A DNA stretch of 64,000 nucleotides from Lunularia cruciata. Lineage: Eukaryota > Streptophyta > Marchantiopsida > Lunulariales > Lunulariaceae. The notes beneath the pieces were generated by a model that saw only the letters and a program-made list of their open reading frames with translations, ran no database searches and had not been told where the DNA came from. Made by a program: the position numbers and the translations under genes. Positions 22,863-35,014 of this stretch are shown here, piece after piece; positions within the stretch are counted from its first letter, which is position 1, and each line of letters starts with the position of its first letter. The stretch lies in NCBI GenBank assembly GCA_948567375.1, contig OX419756.1:4035001-4099000 (forward strand), given 5' to 3'.

Positions 22863-25312
22863 ATGGGGACCGAACAGGTTGATGAAGAGGAGCAGGTGAC
22901 TTCGTTCAAAGGGCATGAGGAGGGGCACAAGAAAGAAGGGGGAGGGGAAAGTAATCCCTTGTCGGAGGCGGAAGGAGACAGGGTAGAGCAGGGGGAAATG
23001 GAGAAGGATGCGACAGTGATGGCTGAGGAGGAAGAAGACAACATGATCGATGATGATGATGATGATGATGATGACGACGATGAGGAGGATCCTCTCTGGG
23101 ATGCACCTCGACTTGCCAAGAAACTTTCGGAGAAGCTGTCGAAAGAACCAATTGGGATTCGTGTGCACGATGTCCAGTTTAGGGGAAATGTGAGAACCAA
23201 AGACAGTGTGTTAGAAGCTCAATTGCAGGAGGTCCGGAAATCGGAGACAATGCAAGAGCTTCTGCAAGAATCTGTCAGAGCGAATGCCCGACTCCGAGGG
23301 TTGGGAGTTTTTGAAAAATGTACAATAACAATAGATGCAGGTCCCGAGGAACTTCCAGGGACAGCAAATGTCATAGTTGAAGTGGAGGAAACAAAGCGTC
23401 CCTTTTCAGGAGACATGGGCATATTTTCCAAGCCGGAGGTGAGCACTCTCTATAGCATTGCATTTTATAGTGCAGAAAGTGTCGGTTTGAGACCTGTTTT
23501 TCGTTCAAACCTCAGAATTCTTATTTCCTGAGTACCTTATTGCCTGTTCTGAAAGTGTATCTGCTGCTTGGAATCTCTTAGACAAAGACATGGACCCTGG
23601 ATGGTACTGTAAAGTGGAGAAATATGCTGGGAAATGGCGAAACGATCGATGCAACCGGCTGCTATGGATGGGATACCACCTCGGAGCTGAGCGCTGGGAT
23701 AAATTATCCTCGTTTCAATGGACTCCAGAGTTCTTTGGTTTCACGAGCAACAATACTTACTCAGGATTGGCAAAAGTATTCTTCCTATCGAGAACGCTTG
23801 AAAGGGTTTTCTGTTGGTCTGATCAATGATGATAGCCATGATCTGAGTTACAACCTCACATGGCGAGAATTGGAGGATCCCACCCGTCAAGCATCTCATG
23901 CCATTAGAAGGCAATTAGGACATCATCTACTCTCGTCCGTGAAGTATACGTACAAGATTGATGAAAGAGATTCTCCTATGCGGCCTACACGAGGATTTGC
24001 TTTTACGTCTTCTTCTCAGCTTGCTGGACTAGGACCGGACAATAAATTGCTAAGATTCGCCAGACAGGTATGTTTTGGGCTCTTTTTGAAGGATTAGGGT
24101 TCCAACTTGGACTTGACATGACCGACATTGGTATATGTGTTGTTAAAACGAAGACCAGGACTTACAGATGATATCCATTTCTTTGATGCTCGTTACTCCT
24201 GGAACACCTGGTCATAATATTTGTGTCAGGGTAGTGCATCTTTAGCATCCAATGACTTCCATGGATTCATTCTGTGTGAATTCTTTTCTCCGTTTGGGCA
24301 GTGCAGCCTTAGAGGGAATGCCTTGCCTTCCTGAAGGATAGCAGGTCACGGACAGATATTCTAATTTTGAAACTGCTGCGGTGCCCAGTTTCCGCAGATG
24401 ATAAAGAATTTCCTTCTTCCAAGATACGTCTATGGATTACTTTGGTAGCTTAGCGAAATTAAGTGACTCCTCATGTTTCATGTGATGATATCTAACTTGA
24501 TGAATCGTCGTCTTGGGTGCTGTGTATACAGGAGGTGGAGTTAAGATACGCCATTCCTCTGGGAATTCTTAATGGTGCCTTGAACTTTGGTGCAGCCGGG
24601 GGTATTATTATGCCATGGGGACCCAACTTCATGTCAAATTCAACCCCAATTAGTGATCGTTATTTCATGGGAGGTCATACTTCTTTGCTTGGAAATCTGA
24701 AAGGTCCCTCTGCTCTATTGGGTTTTCGTACAAGAGGTGTAGGTCCAAATGCTGCGCGGCTTATCCCTCAGACAGCCACTACGCCACCTCAGCCTGGTGT
24801 GGAGCCGAAACCACGAACCGTAGATACATTAGGAGGAGATTTGGCAGTATCGAGTTTTGTAGATCTGTCACTGGACTTGCCACTCAGGGTGTTGAGAGAG
24901 TGGGGTATTCATGCTCATGCATTCGCATGCGCTGGAAATCTAGTTTCTTTGACTGGGGAGGATCGCCCGAGTTTTACATTCAAAGGCTTCTTGGATTCTT
25001 TCCGTGTGTCGTGTGGTGCTGGTCTTGTATTTCCTACGAAACTTTTCCGCCTTGAGGTGCATCTTCTATACTCCAGAATCCTTACTATCCTCTATTTGAA
25101 CTTGTCATTAATCTGAGCAGTGAAGTGAAATAGGCCTGAGCTTCTTTTACGCAGCAATTGCGTTTTTTTATTTATCAACTGCATCCAGGATGATGACACC
25201 TGAAAGCTTATCATAATAATGCGTGCAGGTGAACTACTGCTACATTTTGCGGCAGCAGGAGCAGGACCGCGCCAAGAGAGGAATCCAAGTTAGCCTGAAT
25301 TCTCCTCATTGA
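22863..25312 (+). CDS. SAM50: SAM50 / Omp85-family mitochondrial outer-membrane assembly protein, four exons
   Basis: Exons 22863-23438, 23582-24067, 24532-25056 and 25229-25312 are all phase 0 and give 556 residues (Arabidopsis SAM50 is about 524). Residues 1-96 form an acidic, poorly ordered N-terminus with a run of eleven aspartates (63-73). A single POTRA domain follows (about 97-176, IGIRVHDVQFRGNVRTKD to NVIVEVEE). The rest is the 16-strand beta-barrel: TLTWRELEDP-like strands, RRQLGHHLLSSVKYTYKID, SPMRPTRGFAF, RYAIPLGILNGALNFG, LLGFRTRGVGP, GGDLAVSSFVDLS and HAFACAGN. The family inserts beta-barrel proteins into the mitochondrial outer membrane as the core of the SAM complex. No targeting presequence is needed or seen. 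A chloroplast OEP80/TOC75 paralogue would have more POTRA domains, so SAM50 fits better. Confidence 0.94.
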
Positions 25313-26999
25313 TATACCAACATAGATCTTTCCGTCCGTGCTTGATCATCCTATAAAAAATTAAACGGCTTAGTGGAACCCCTGGTAGTCCACGAATAAA
25401 AGCTGGCCAGGCAATACATCTTTGGAATTGGTTTGCCCGAAGGTATGTTGGCTATGCTTTGCAGAGAACTTGGTCAGAAATTGAGTTGTTGGCTGTCAAT
25501 CTGCTAACGGAGTGAATTAGTGCCAGCGAAGCTCCATAGGAGTTGAGCTCCCGATCGTGAGGTTCTTGGTAGCGTTATCTATCCTCAAAAATTTCTTACC
25601 CATCTGGTATCTGCCCCTTTATAGGCGATTAGGAAGATCGGTTAACATAGCATCTGCTCACAGCCCTTTACATGAAGATAAGGAAGCGACAGTTTTGCAG
25701 TGTCTTCAAGATTTAGCAAGTCTTACTCGGTCTCACCTTTCCATTATCTTACTCTCGCTTGACCTGAAGACACTTTTGAGAAACCGCACTTTAAGGTGCA
25801 CACCCAAGCTATGCTGGGCATGTAACTGCCCAAAGAAAAGCAATTTATCGTTTGGGTCCATATGTTGTGCTTTATTTGCCGTCTATGCTACTCTCAGCTT
25901 GGATGGGGGTGCTTCATAGCCGACAACAGATCTAAATGATTGTTAGGCGTAAGAATCTCTCAAGACACACGAGCTTTCCATTTACGTACGTTTTTATCCT
26001 TTCTTTTATCAAGCTTCTTCCAAAAACCGAACGTGGATATGTCACTAACGTCGGTCGTTCTTCAGATAATCAGCTGTTCAGTTGGGTCCTAAGAGCTAAT
26101 CTCAGTGCTTTGCTTATTTGATTCTTTCTGCGGAAGGTTAGTACGGCTAAAGCTGATGAATTATTTTCTCCTTCAAAACTTGTCAATGGAGCTCTTTTAC
26201 CACTTCATCTGATAGCATGTTACAGAGGAGTTACTGACTCATCTCTTGAGTTGCTGCATCAGTTCCTCCTGTTTCACCCAAAGTGTCTGTCGAGACGAGA
26301 GACTCGCTTTCACCTGATGTCTGTCCCTTGAGCTGCTAATCTCAAGGGGACAAATGGGGAGAAGTGCTCTTTTCAATCGGGAGGAACTTCATTTGCCGAA
26401 CTCAAACTACCTGAGTTTATGTTCGTATGAATATAGTCAGGATTTGATCCGTTCCGCAAGTAGGGTATATTATGTTGCCAGTTGCAGCTCACTGAAACTT
26501 CGAAGAGCTTTATGCCAAGCTGAGGATTTATGTACTGTTTACTTTACTTGTGCAGTTACTGACAGGGAAGGATCAAGCTCACCGAAGAACCCAAAAATGA
26601 TTGCAGTCATCATCACTTTTATCTTAGAGCTGAATATAAATGTTCCTAACATTTGAGGACCTAGTTCATGTTGAATTTATGTCCTTCTTTTGAATGCATG
26701 CAGTATTTCTGCACTATTCGGTCAACGACTTAGATCTGTTTGGTTGTATGCTCTGATAACTACCACGGTAGCACTAGAATGCATCATTTTCCAGACCCTG
26801 TACTGCCGCCCACGTTATATGTACGGATTAAGCTTAAACTTTTACTACATTCTCCCCACTCCTCCACTAACAGTCATTGAGTCTTTTTGGTTTTTGCTAC
26901 AGATCCTCGCTCGGGAATGATCCTCGCTCTTACTAACATCATTCACTTACAATGCTTCCCCTGGTACCTGGATCACTGCCCTCTTCCTGCAGTCCTTGC
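25313..26999. other. region downstream of SAM50, no gene recognised
   Basis: This should contain the SAM50 3' UTR. An open frame at 25557-25919 (120 codons) shows no family resemblance. The sequence is pyrimidine-rich on the plus strand and leads into the degenerate repeat field that starts near 27000. Confidence 0.45.
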
Positions 27000-28757
27000 T
27001 TTCTATCTATCACATGTACTTACAATGTTCTGGATCCCCCATTCTTCAAACGGCTTCTGCTTCCAGTTCTCAAATACAGACTGATATGTTCTACTTGCAT
27101 ACGGTCATGCATGCATTTCAAATGCACTTCATATACACGTTCTTGGTTCCCAACTTAGTGGGTTCTGGATCCCCCGTTAGAAGAACGGCTTCTGTTCCCA
27201 TTTCTCGAATATGTTCTGATATCATATTGTTAGTTATCCGAACATATAAATACAATATATTCAGTTTTTTAGGACTCATGCATTATACAATGTTGCATAT
27301 ACACTATTCAGTCCTCTCACGCTTCACTCCAACACAGCCAAAGACGCCATCCACTCCTCTCCCATTTCGCTCCACTCCACCCATCCTCAACTAAATGCTG
27401 TGTCTTTTCCTCCTTGCCCGATGCTCCTTCCTCCTTGCTTCTCTGTTTGATAGTCCTCCTCTGCTTTCAATTTCGGCTGCTTAGACAGGCCCTCAGTGGT
27501 GAAGCTTCAGTCTTAGTTTACAAGCATGGTATCTGAAGATGTACTCATAAGCTCATATACTCTATCCAGTCCTTTAACGTTTTGCTCTACTTCCCCTGGT
27601 CTTTGAATGATTTTCACTATGCTTTTGCATACCCGGACCTGGGATTGTTGTGATTAATCTTAGTAAAACCTTACTCTCCTCGACTTCTTGTTTATTATTA
27701 CTTGACGGTCAATTCGTAAACTGCGGGTAAGTCAATCTTAGCCCGATTGATTGCCTGTTTCATGGTTCCTACCCGACCTTCTATTTCAGATGCCTAATCG
27801 ATCACGTCTTGCTTGTGGTTACACGTTGTATATTAGTTCTCTGCAAGTGTTTCTCATGAGATGCTTCAATTATGTCTTTACTTCGGCTTACATTCCTTTT
27901 GTGAGATTGATTTAATCCCCATTTCCAGAGTTGCTATTCATTTCGATCATGCACATATCATGCTTATCAGGCACTCATGAGCTTTTCGAACAGAAACTCG
28001 GCTTGAGGGGTATTGACATTCGCTCAGCTACTTTAGCACTGCGTTTGGCATTGATGAAGCCGACCGTGCTTTCAAGGAGGTTTACTATTACCGCCTTCTG
28101 CTTCCTTCAACTGCCTTAGTGTTTTAGGACTGATGGGTTCATAGCACATGCAGCGATGTACACCATCCAGTCCTCTAACTCTGCATTACTTCCCCCGTTC
28201 TCTGAGCGATTTCATACTCTCGATCTGCCTGACTCGACTGTTGCTTTTATGGCTTCTACACGATTCCCGACTTCAGATTGACTTCAGATCTTTCTCGTCT
28301 GGCTCGTTAGGCCGTCGTTTCCCGTTGAGTTTATTTCTTTTTGTTTTTCTCTACATGCGCGGTTTATCTATTACCGTTTATTCGATGCATGCTATTGGTA
28401 TACAAGTGTTGCTCTTTAATTGTTTCCTAGATGGCGTTTACTTCTGCTTAAGTTCGATCAGTTGTTTCCGTTACATCTCCGTTACCGGTTTTATACTAGT
28501 TTCGTCTTGCATATTTTTTGTATACATTATATATCATGCATCTCATTTGCACTCAATGAGTTCTGCAGAACTCATTGAATGCAAATGAGATGGTTCCGGT
28601 TCCCTCGAACAGCTTCTGTCCTCATTTCTCAATATCATGCTTATATTTCATGTACATTTCATTTCATATGCTCTTAATGGGTTCTGATCATCTGGATCCC
28701 CCTTTCTTCCAACGGTTTCTGCTCTCATTTCTCCATATCTATAAGAGGAACATGTAG
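27000..28757 (+). repeat. field of degenerate interspersed repeats
   Basis: A motif of about 45 bp, CTGGATCCCCC followed by TTC...AACGGCTTCTG and CATTTCTC, recurs at about 27028-27075, 27166-27212, 28587-28640 and 28690-28745. A second motif, TTTTAGGACT...CATCCAGTCCTCT, recurs near 27260-27315 and 28119-28180, with the CCAGTCCT part again near 27560. The copies are diverged and irregularly spaced. No coding frame was found. It may be a decayed satellite or an old element with internal repeats. Confidence 0.55.
28539..28592. repeat. 54-bp near-perfect palindrome
   Basis: Arms of 27 bp meet at CTGCAG (28563-28568) with no spacer. Position 14 of the left arm is C where the right arm predicts T, the only mismatch. 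The left arm begins CATCTCATTTGCA and the right arm ends TGCAAATGAGATG. Confidence 0.93.
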
Positions 28758-30505
28758 TACAGTTAACTGACATAAGTAATAACAGTGCACTCTAACGTTT
28801 ATGGATATGATAATCTTAATCTTACTATTATCTCGAAGCAGTAATGGAGAAGATGATCAGGAGGAATGTTCAGAAAAGACTATCTGAAGTTTGTGGAGTA
28901 TATACGGGAGGTTTAGACCCTTCTGAGTAGTGAGAAGCGTTTAAAAGAGGCTGTCACAAGTTTATCGAGTGCGTGAGAGGTTTGAAGCAAAGGTCGGTAG
29001 TTTGGAGGCAAACCCATGCGAGATCTGCTTCAGATAGTTGCATCCGAGCCAAGAAAATCTCCTGTGATAGTAATGTGCAATTATAAAAAGCTGAACTGGT
29101 AATATCTGGATTTTGTTAGTGCCACTGCACGATCAGGCCAGCTAAAGCAAACCATCGTATACACGTACATTGAGCTTTTCAATCAACTTTGAGGACTTTA
29201 AAAGCTAGTATTGGTGCATTTGGGTTGTTGGAGGAAACCTACATTCAACATCGTGAAGAGCAAATCGAAACAAAATGAACAGATTAATAACTTGATTTTT
29301 ACAAAAGCCCTTAAGTCTAAGTCTTTGTCGTGACGGAAAAATCATATAGTTTACTTCAACATGCACTTAGGTGAAGATGGGTATTTTCTAGTTAACTTCT
29401 GGCTACTTCATGCTCTTAATATTCTAGATTTACTACTGAAATGTTATTATCAGTGCTGAAACAATCAATAAATGATTAAAGGTTTATTCTTCTACCTATT
29501 TCAATATGGTAATATTTCAACTTGTTTTGTCATAGTAATCGACAATTCCAATACTTATTTAACAACTTCAATATCTGAATGATCAATGAATTCTTATATT
29601 AAGTTGTTTAGTGTATTAGAATGTGCTTTATACTTGAAGCTCGAATGTTGCGATATATTTGATGTATATCGTGATGCTGCAAGGTATGATTAGGATATGT
29701 GACGATGTTGGGTTGCCCATTATGTCAGTTATCATGGTTTTGGTTACAACACTAGAGCAATAGGGTCTAATCGTCACAAGCAACAATCAAATCTATCAAA
29801 ATTGTTTTGGAGGCATTTAAAAAAGGACCTTGTGGAACACGAGGGTTTTATAGTACAGGTGGCAATCTTGCCATATGATATAATCTTGTCATGGATTGTA
29901 TGAAGAAAATTGGTTACAAAAGTTTATTCTGCGGATCCACTCTACTTCGAAAACTTCGGGGTATATTATTTTGCTAAGATTCTTGTAAACTTTCGTATAG
30001 TATTTTCATTAATTAGTTTCATTATTCCTGGGAATTTTCATGTATAGATAATATCAATTGGTCGAATTTGTAAAAAGGAAATTGTAAACCCACCTCATCT
30101 TTTAGGCTCATCCACCTCACCCTAGATTTGTCTAATTTGGCTTGTTACTTTCATTAACATAATCTTCACTTACAAAAATTTTCAAAAAGAAAAAGCAACT
30201 GGAAAGTTTTTTTTATCTATTTTTTTTGCAATTTTTCAGTATTTTCAAGGAGACAAAGTGATAAATGATTTCTTTTTACCCTTTTACCTAACTTTATATG
30301 ATGACCAAAATAAACTATTCATGCTACCTTTCCAAGGTAATATTAGACGGCAAGCAAAATAAGCTAGTACTGGATAGAGGCCCTTAAATGCACGTCAGAA
30401 CTGGATCTCCTATTCTCTGCGTTGGAAACTTTGACAGGCAGGTGACCGTTCAATAGTTTAAAATAAAAAGTGGTCATCATTGCCAAATTATCCAGCGACA
30501 AGAGC
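28758..30505. other. intergenic region, no gene recognised
   Basis: From 28850 to 29200 a purine-rich stretch is interrupted by many stops. From 29200 to 30480 the sequence is AT-rich without protein-like frames. A segment at about 30074-30125 (GGAAATTGTAAACCCACCTC and on) resembles the terminus of the inverted-repeat element at 56802-57365, but I found no partner end. Confidence 0.4.
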
Positions 30506-30731
30506 TTTCAAATCAAACATGCACTAGAACTCACAAACTCAGATTATTACTCCTTTCACCATTCACGGGAGATAAAAGTAATATGAAAATTACGAATATC
30601 CAAAGCTGAACGATTCCTTTCAAATCAAACATGCACAAGAACTTAGAAACTCAGATCATTACTCCTTTCACCATTCACAGGATATAAAAGTAATATGAAA
30701 ATTATGAATATCCAAAGCTGAACGTTTCCTT
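30506..30731 (+). repeat. tandem duplication of 112 bp
   Basis: Two adjacent copies start at 30506 and 30618. Each runs TTTCAAATCAAACATGCAC, then ACTCCTTTCACCATTCAC, then AAAGTAATATGAAAATTA, then ATATCCAAAGCTGAACG. They differ at fewer than ten visible positions, so the duplication is fairly young. Confidence 0.93.
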
Positions 30732-30799
30732 TGCTATTAACTCTAGTCTAAAAAATGCCACCATGTGTGAAAACAAGGAGGATGGAAGACCTCACTAAG

Positions 30800-31478
30800 C
30801 CAAACAAGGAAAAGTCAGTGGGTAAAATGGGGCTAAGCCCCAATAGTATTGGTAAGATATTAGAGCTATGCAAGCCATATGGTCTACAAACAACTAGAGC
30901 ATCCGAAAAAGTATTACCAAGTGTGATTGCTCTCCTATGGATGCACCAACTAATGCTCTCTTTAGAATAGACACACACTGTCTAGAATATGCCATGAAAT
31001 ATGAGAGTGAGAGTGATACTCCTGATGTCTAGAATGATATGCTCTGCTGCACTCCTTGAAATTTATGTCAAACTCCACGCCCGTCACTCCATATAACTCC
31101 AATGCTAGAGGAACAAAGAGGTGACCTTGCCTGCTGCTGCTCCACTTGCCGCCCATCCAAGAAAATGGGTGATCACTCCCTCTAATACCACCCAACATGT
31201 ATGGTTTGTAACTACAATATTAGCTACTATCACTTGATCATCTTGGACCAAGTATAAGATTGCCTTGATTCATCTTCAAAACATACCAATGGTCCCTCCA
31301 AACAAGGTATCCACTCTCTTGTGCCATGGAAGTACTATATCCTTGATAGCATCATGGGTAGCTATCCTATGCCTTCCAAAATGACACCTTGTTATGTGGA
31401 CCATTGTTGCATCTAGTGTAGAACCACACTCACAAGTGAGTAATGAAGATGGAAATGGGTGAACCAAACTTAGGTAGA
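30800..31478 (-). mobile_element. RT-derived repeat family, decayed copy (copy 4)
   Basis: Reading on the minus strand, HPFPSSLLTCECGSTLDATM with VHITRCHFG gives the CxCG-H-C finger. IATHDAIKDIVL, QGHLFVPLALELYG, AYHSRHQE and HRRAITLGN then follow in broken frames. These are the same blocks, in the same order, as at 51.6-52.3 kb. The hairpin GGGGCTAAGCCCC lies at 30829-30841. Deletions and shifts make it non-coding. Confidence 0.85.
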
Positions 31479-32387
31479 ATCTTTATCGTTAACAAAAGTA
31501 GCTAATGCAACCTCTAGTTAACTCTAGTTAGGAAGTCTAGTTTGAAACGTGGAAGTCTTGTTGCTTATTATTTGACATTTGATTTAACCAAACATGTTCA
31601 AAACTCATATTTAGAAACATCCTTAGAGGGAAAGACTTACAGTACCCTATATTTTAATATAAATATAAATAGGAAACTCTATATTTTGCACTTGGAGTTA
31701 ATGCTCTTGATGTTGCTAGAAAGATTTTAGCAATATTCCTTACTACAACATTTCATACTTTTGGGATCGTTAAAAGTTATGATTTCATGTTGCTCAACAA
31801 TGTTTCAATTTTTTTGGTAATAATATGACTTTTGATTAGAATTAGGGGTGTCAATTGAAATGGAGGAATTTGGGTTGGGATGAGAGAATCCCAAGTGTTT
31901 TAGATTTGGATCCATATAGTTGGATTTTGATAGAGTTGTGGATTCACATATTTTACTCAAATTTATTACAGATTGTTTTTTAGTACTATCAACCATTTAT
32001 AAATATAAATATAAATATAAAAAACCAATTTGTAAAATTAAACTCTTAAAGTACCTAGAGTGCTTCATTATATATCTTGTTATAAAACCAATATGATCTA
32101 AGTAATTATTCCATATATAAAACAGAAAAAAAAGACTTTACTTAAAATCTCATTCAAGTAATAAATAGAGAAATGTAATATTTTATTTGGAAATAATCAG
32201 ATGATTTATTTTAATTATTTAAAATTTTTTTACTTGTTTTTTGAAATGGTTGACAACGATGCCACATTCACGCTTGTGAAGGGTGTTGTTAAAGTCTTTT
32301 GGGCTAACTTGAGTACCATTAAGTCAAACCCCCAAACATGGACTCTTGTTAGGTCTTGTTCTCTTTGGATGTCATGTTGTGCTTATA
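31479..32387. other. AT-rich sequence, no gene recognised
   Basis: Very AT-rich, with only short open frames and no repeats that I could match elsewhere in the window. Confidence 0.5.
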
Positions 32388-33012
32388 TACATTGGTATGT
32401 AAAATATATCATTATTAACATCATACACTATAGAAGTACAACTCATATAAAAGTCATATATAGATTCTAAAGTGCCACAATAATCAATTCAATTTGCTTT
32501 CTACTTGGATTAGAATCAATCACTCAACTCAAGAAATTATCAACAACGTGCACTAATTACACTATCAAACCACACCAACTCTAGCTAAGAGACTCTAGAT
32601 AATATTTCCCGCCTTTGTCTATCATAACTAAGAACTCAAAGGTTTAACACCAAAGAAGTGAGCTCTCTAGAGCTGCACTTCAAAGCTATACCCTTGGACT
32701 TGACCTAGCACTCCAACCTTAATGGTGCCATGGTGCGAACAGTCTGATAGATGGTAGCTCCCACAACATGATCAATACTCCTAACACAAAATCTGGTTGG
32801 CATTAAGTGGCCTTTGAGCAACTACTGATATAATTATGATTGCCAAGACTAATACACCAATGTCCGAGCAAACTAACTTTGGACCACAAATACAAACATT
32901 ATGAAATTTTTTGTCCATATATACATCACTACAAAATATACATTGTTGTCAACATCATACACTATAGAAGCACAACTCATACAAAATTCATAACAAACTC
33001 TAAAGTGTCACA
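32388..33012 (-). repeat. LTR-like terminal repeats of the outer element, 3' side
   Basis: On the minus strand a unit begins TGTGACACTTTAGAG at 33012. A second start, TGTGGCACTTTAGAA, occurs 533 bp further on at 32479. About 95 bp after each start are alike (shared CTATAGTGTATGATGTT). The sequence between them (32483-32877) recurs at 50305-50691. This looks like one LTR followed head to tail by the start of another. Confidence 0.55.
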
Positions 33013-33970
33013 ATTGCCATCCTAGTTGGCAATTAGGTTCCTCTAACTCCATATAGCCATCTACTCCAAGTATGTAATATGAACTATAGTGGGTAAAGAT
33101 CAAGAAGCCATATGCTATTTAGTCCCATCCTTAGTTGCATGCATGCAATCTATATCACATAAAGAGTGAACTAGCTATAGGTCAAGCATATTAAGGACAT
33201 AACCACTAACTTTGAGGAACAACCATGAGGGCATGAGTCAAACATACCATATGCCATCCTCTTGAACAACATCATACACCAACATAGTAGTAGTTCCACC
33301 AAAAAAGTCACATAACATACACTGCAGGCCTGCACTTACAATTGCCAAGCTTGGTTCAGTACTGCCATCAATGTTTGGGAGGTGGCATTGCACACATGAT
33401 CCTTCCAAAAAATACTATCACATTCTTCTAACATGAGGGCTTAGGAAGGCAAAACCTTGTGCACTCTCAAGATAGAGCGGTTTGTAGTCACATCATTTGT
33501 CATCGGCATAGTCTACTATAGATATACGTAATCAATTGGATAAAAGTTATGGATCAAGGGTCTATAACCTCCTTCTCAAATAGTAGTATAACATAAGGTA
33601 TCCATATGAGCAATCATAAGTTCTCAAAGGCCATTGGTATCACTCTTTAAAAGGTCACTATCCATTGAGAACATGCACTCACCCATACGTCTAGATCATC
33701 TAAGTCCAAAACTACAATAACATCATGATGAATGGTTGGAGTTAAATCTAGATCTCATCCATAGAGTAGAAATTAAGGAGAGAAGGATGCTAAGGAGGCT
33801 TTATGATAGAATCGATAGCCCATGGCCAACCTAGGTAATTGGAGATCCTTATTTTCTAAGTGGCCTCTTTGCAAACCGTATTCACAAATTCCTCTTTTCA
33901 CCTCTTTTCACCACTCTCTTTGCTAAGCCATTTGCCTCTAGGTGATCTTAGGAGGTATTATGGTGATCAA

Positions 33971-34620
33971 TCATGACCTTGTCACACAAGACTTGAAACT
34001 CTCCCAAGAACTATGTACCTTGATCAAGGCATCAATTGGTGCACCAAAATGACTAAGATCCAAGAACAAGTAAGCTATCCCTTCACTGGAATTTTCAAAA
34101 AGTACCATCAAATCAATCCACTTGGAGAAGTGCTTCACCATAACCAAAAATAGCAATGATGTCTCAAAATCAATAGTAAAATTCCATCAAAGTTCAAAAC
34201 ATAGGAGTAACCCAATCCCATGATAGGTTATGGGTGTAACTATGGCATAAGAGCATTAAATGATGATCTAACTTGGCCACAAACCACACATCTAGCAAAA
34301 ACATATTGTATACCGGCTTGCATATCACACCACCAATATTGACTTTGGAATAAGTTATATATATGCTTTACTCCAAAATTTCCAAGCTACTCATGAGCAT
34401 GTCACACCAACTATGATCTCTACAATAGAAAGGGTACTACTCAAACTCTAACATCTTCCCATACAAAAAGAAGATGTTTGTTCTTCACTCTAAATATCCT
34501 GCTTGTTGAAGGACATGGTCTTTATCCTTGGCACAAACTAAACCAACCACAATACCAATGCAAAGATAGTCCATCATGAAGACATCATAAATGTCTCCTT
34601 GAATTACATCAATATCTCCA
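33971..34620 (-). pseudogene. outer element integrase (decayed)
   Basis: The zinc-binding end is visible at about 34230-34350 as QYWWCDMQAGIQ...FARCVVCGQVRSSFNA. The catalytic core lies at 33971-34156 with LVMVKHFSKWIDL, SSEGIAYLFLD and HFGAPIDALI. These match gypsy integrases, in which they read LVMVDRFSKW... and FGAP...L.TDxG; the second aspartate is lost here. Stops and shifts throughout show that it is inactive. Confidence 0.82.
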
Positions 34621-34719
34621 CCCTATGGATATGTGACTTTTACAACTCCTCCTATCTGGACTAAGAGAGATACCATTAGAGCATCAAAAATTACACATAG
34701 AAAGGCAGATATATGCCAA

Positions 34720-35014
34720 TCTAGCACCATCTCCTCATATGTCTCACCATGCCAATATGCTCTGGTTTGATCTTGTTGGTTGGTACATTGGTTTCTACTC
34801 AACCCATCTACATCATGGTTCATCACTCTAGGTCTATGAATAATCATGAAAGCATACTCCTATAAAATCAGAGCACATCATGCAAGTTTCTTGAAAGCTA
34901 GTCAAAACTTCATCAACCATTTCAATGGTTGATGATTAGTACTGAGAGTGAAGGGTACCAAATAGGTAACATTGAAAATGTGCTACTACCCGCACTACTA
35001 CCAAGCACTCTTTT
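34720..35014 (-). pseudogene. outer element RNase H, C-terminal half
   Basis: On the minus strand the frame gives KECLVVVRVVAHF, then TLSTNHQPLKWLM, KKLA and IIHRPRVMNHDVDGLSRNQ, the usual end of a gypsy RNase H (TDHxPLKWL...HRPGxxNxxADxLSR). The preceding half lies at 38762-39010, so the domain was split by the insertion at 35015-38761. Confidence 0.85.

Noticed and set aside
22766-23200. Minus-strand open frames rich in serine, isoleucine or histidine opposite SAM50 exon 1
   Set aside because: They are antisense shadows of the acidic GAT-repeat coding sequence; low-complexity composition explains the lack of stops.
25557-25919. 120-codon frame downstream of SAM50
   Set aside because: No recognisable motif, atypical composition for a gene, and it lies in the expected 3' UTR or spacer.
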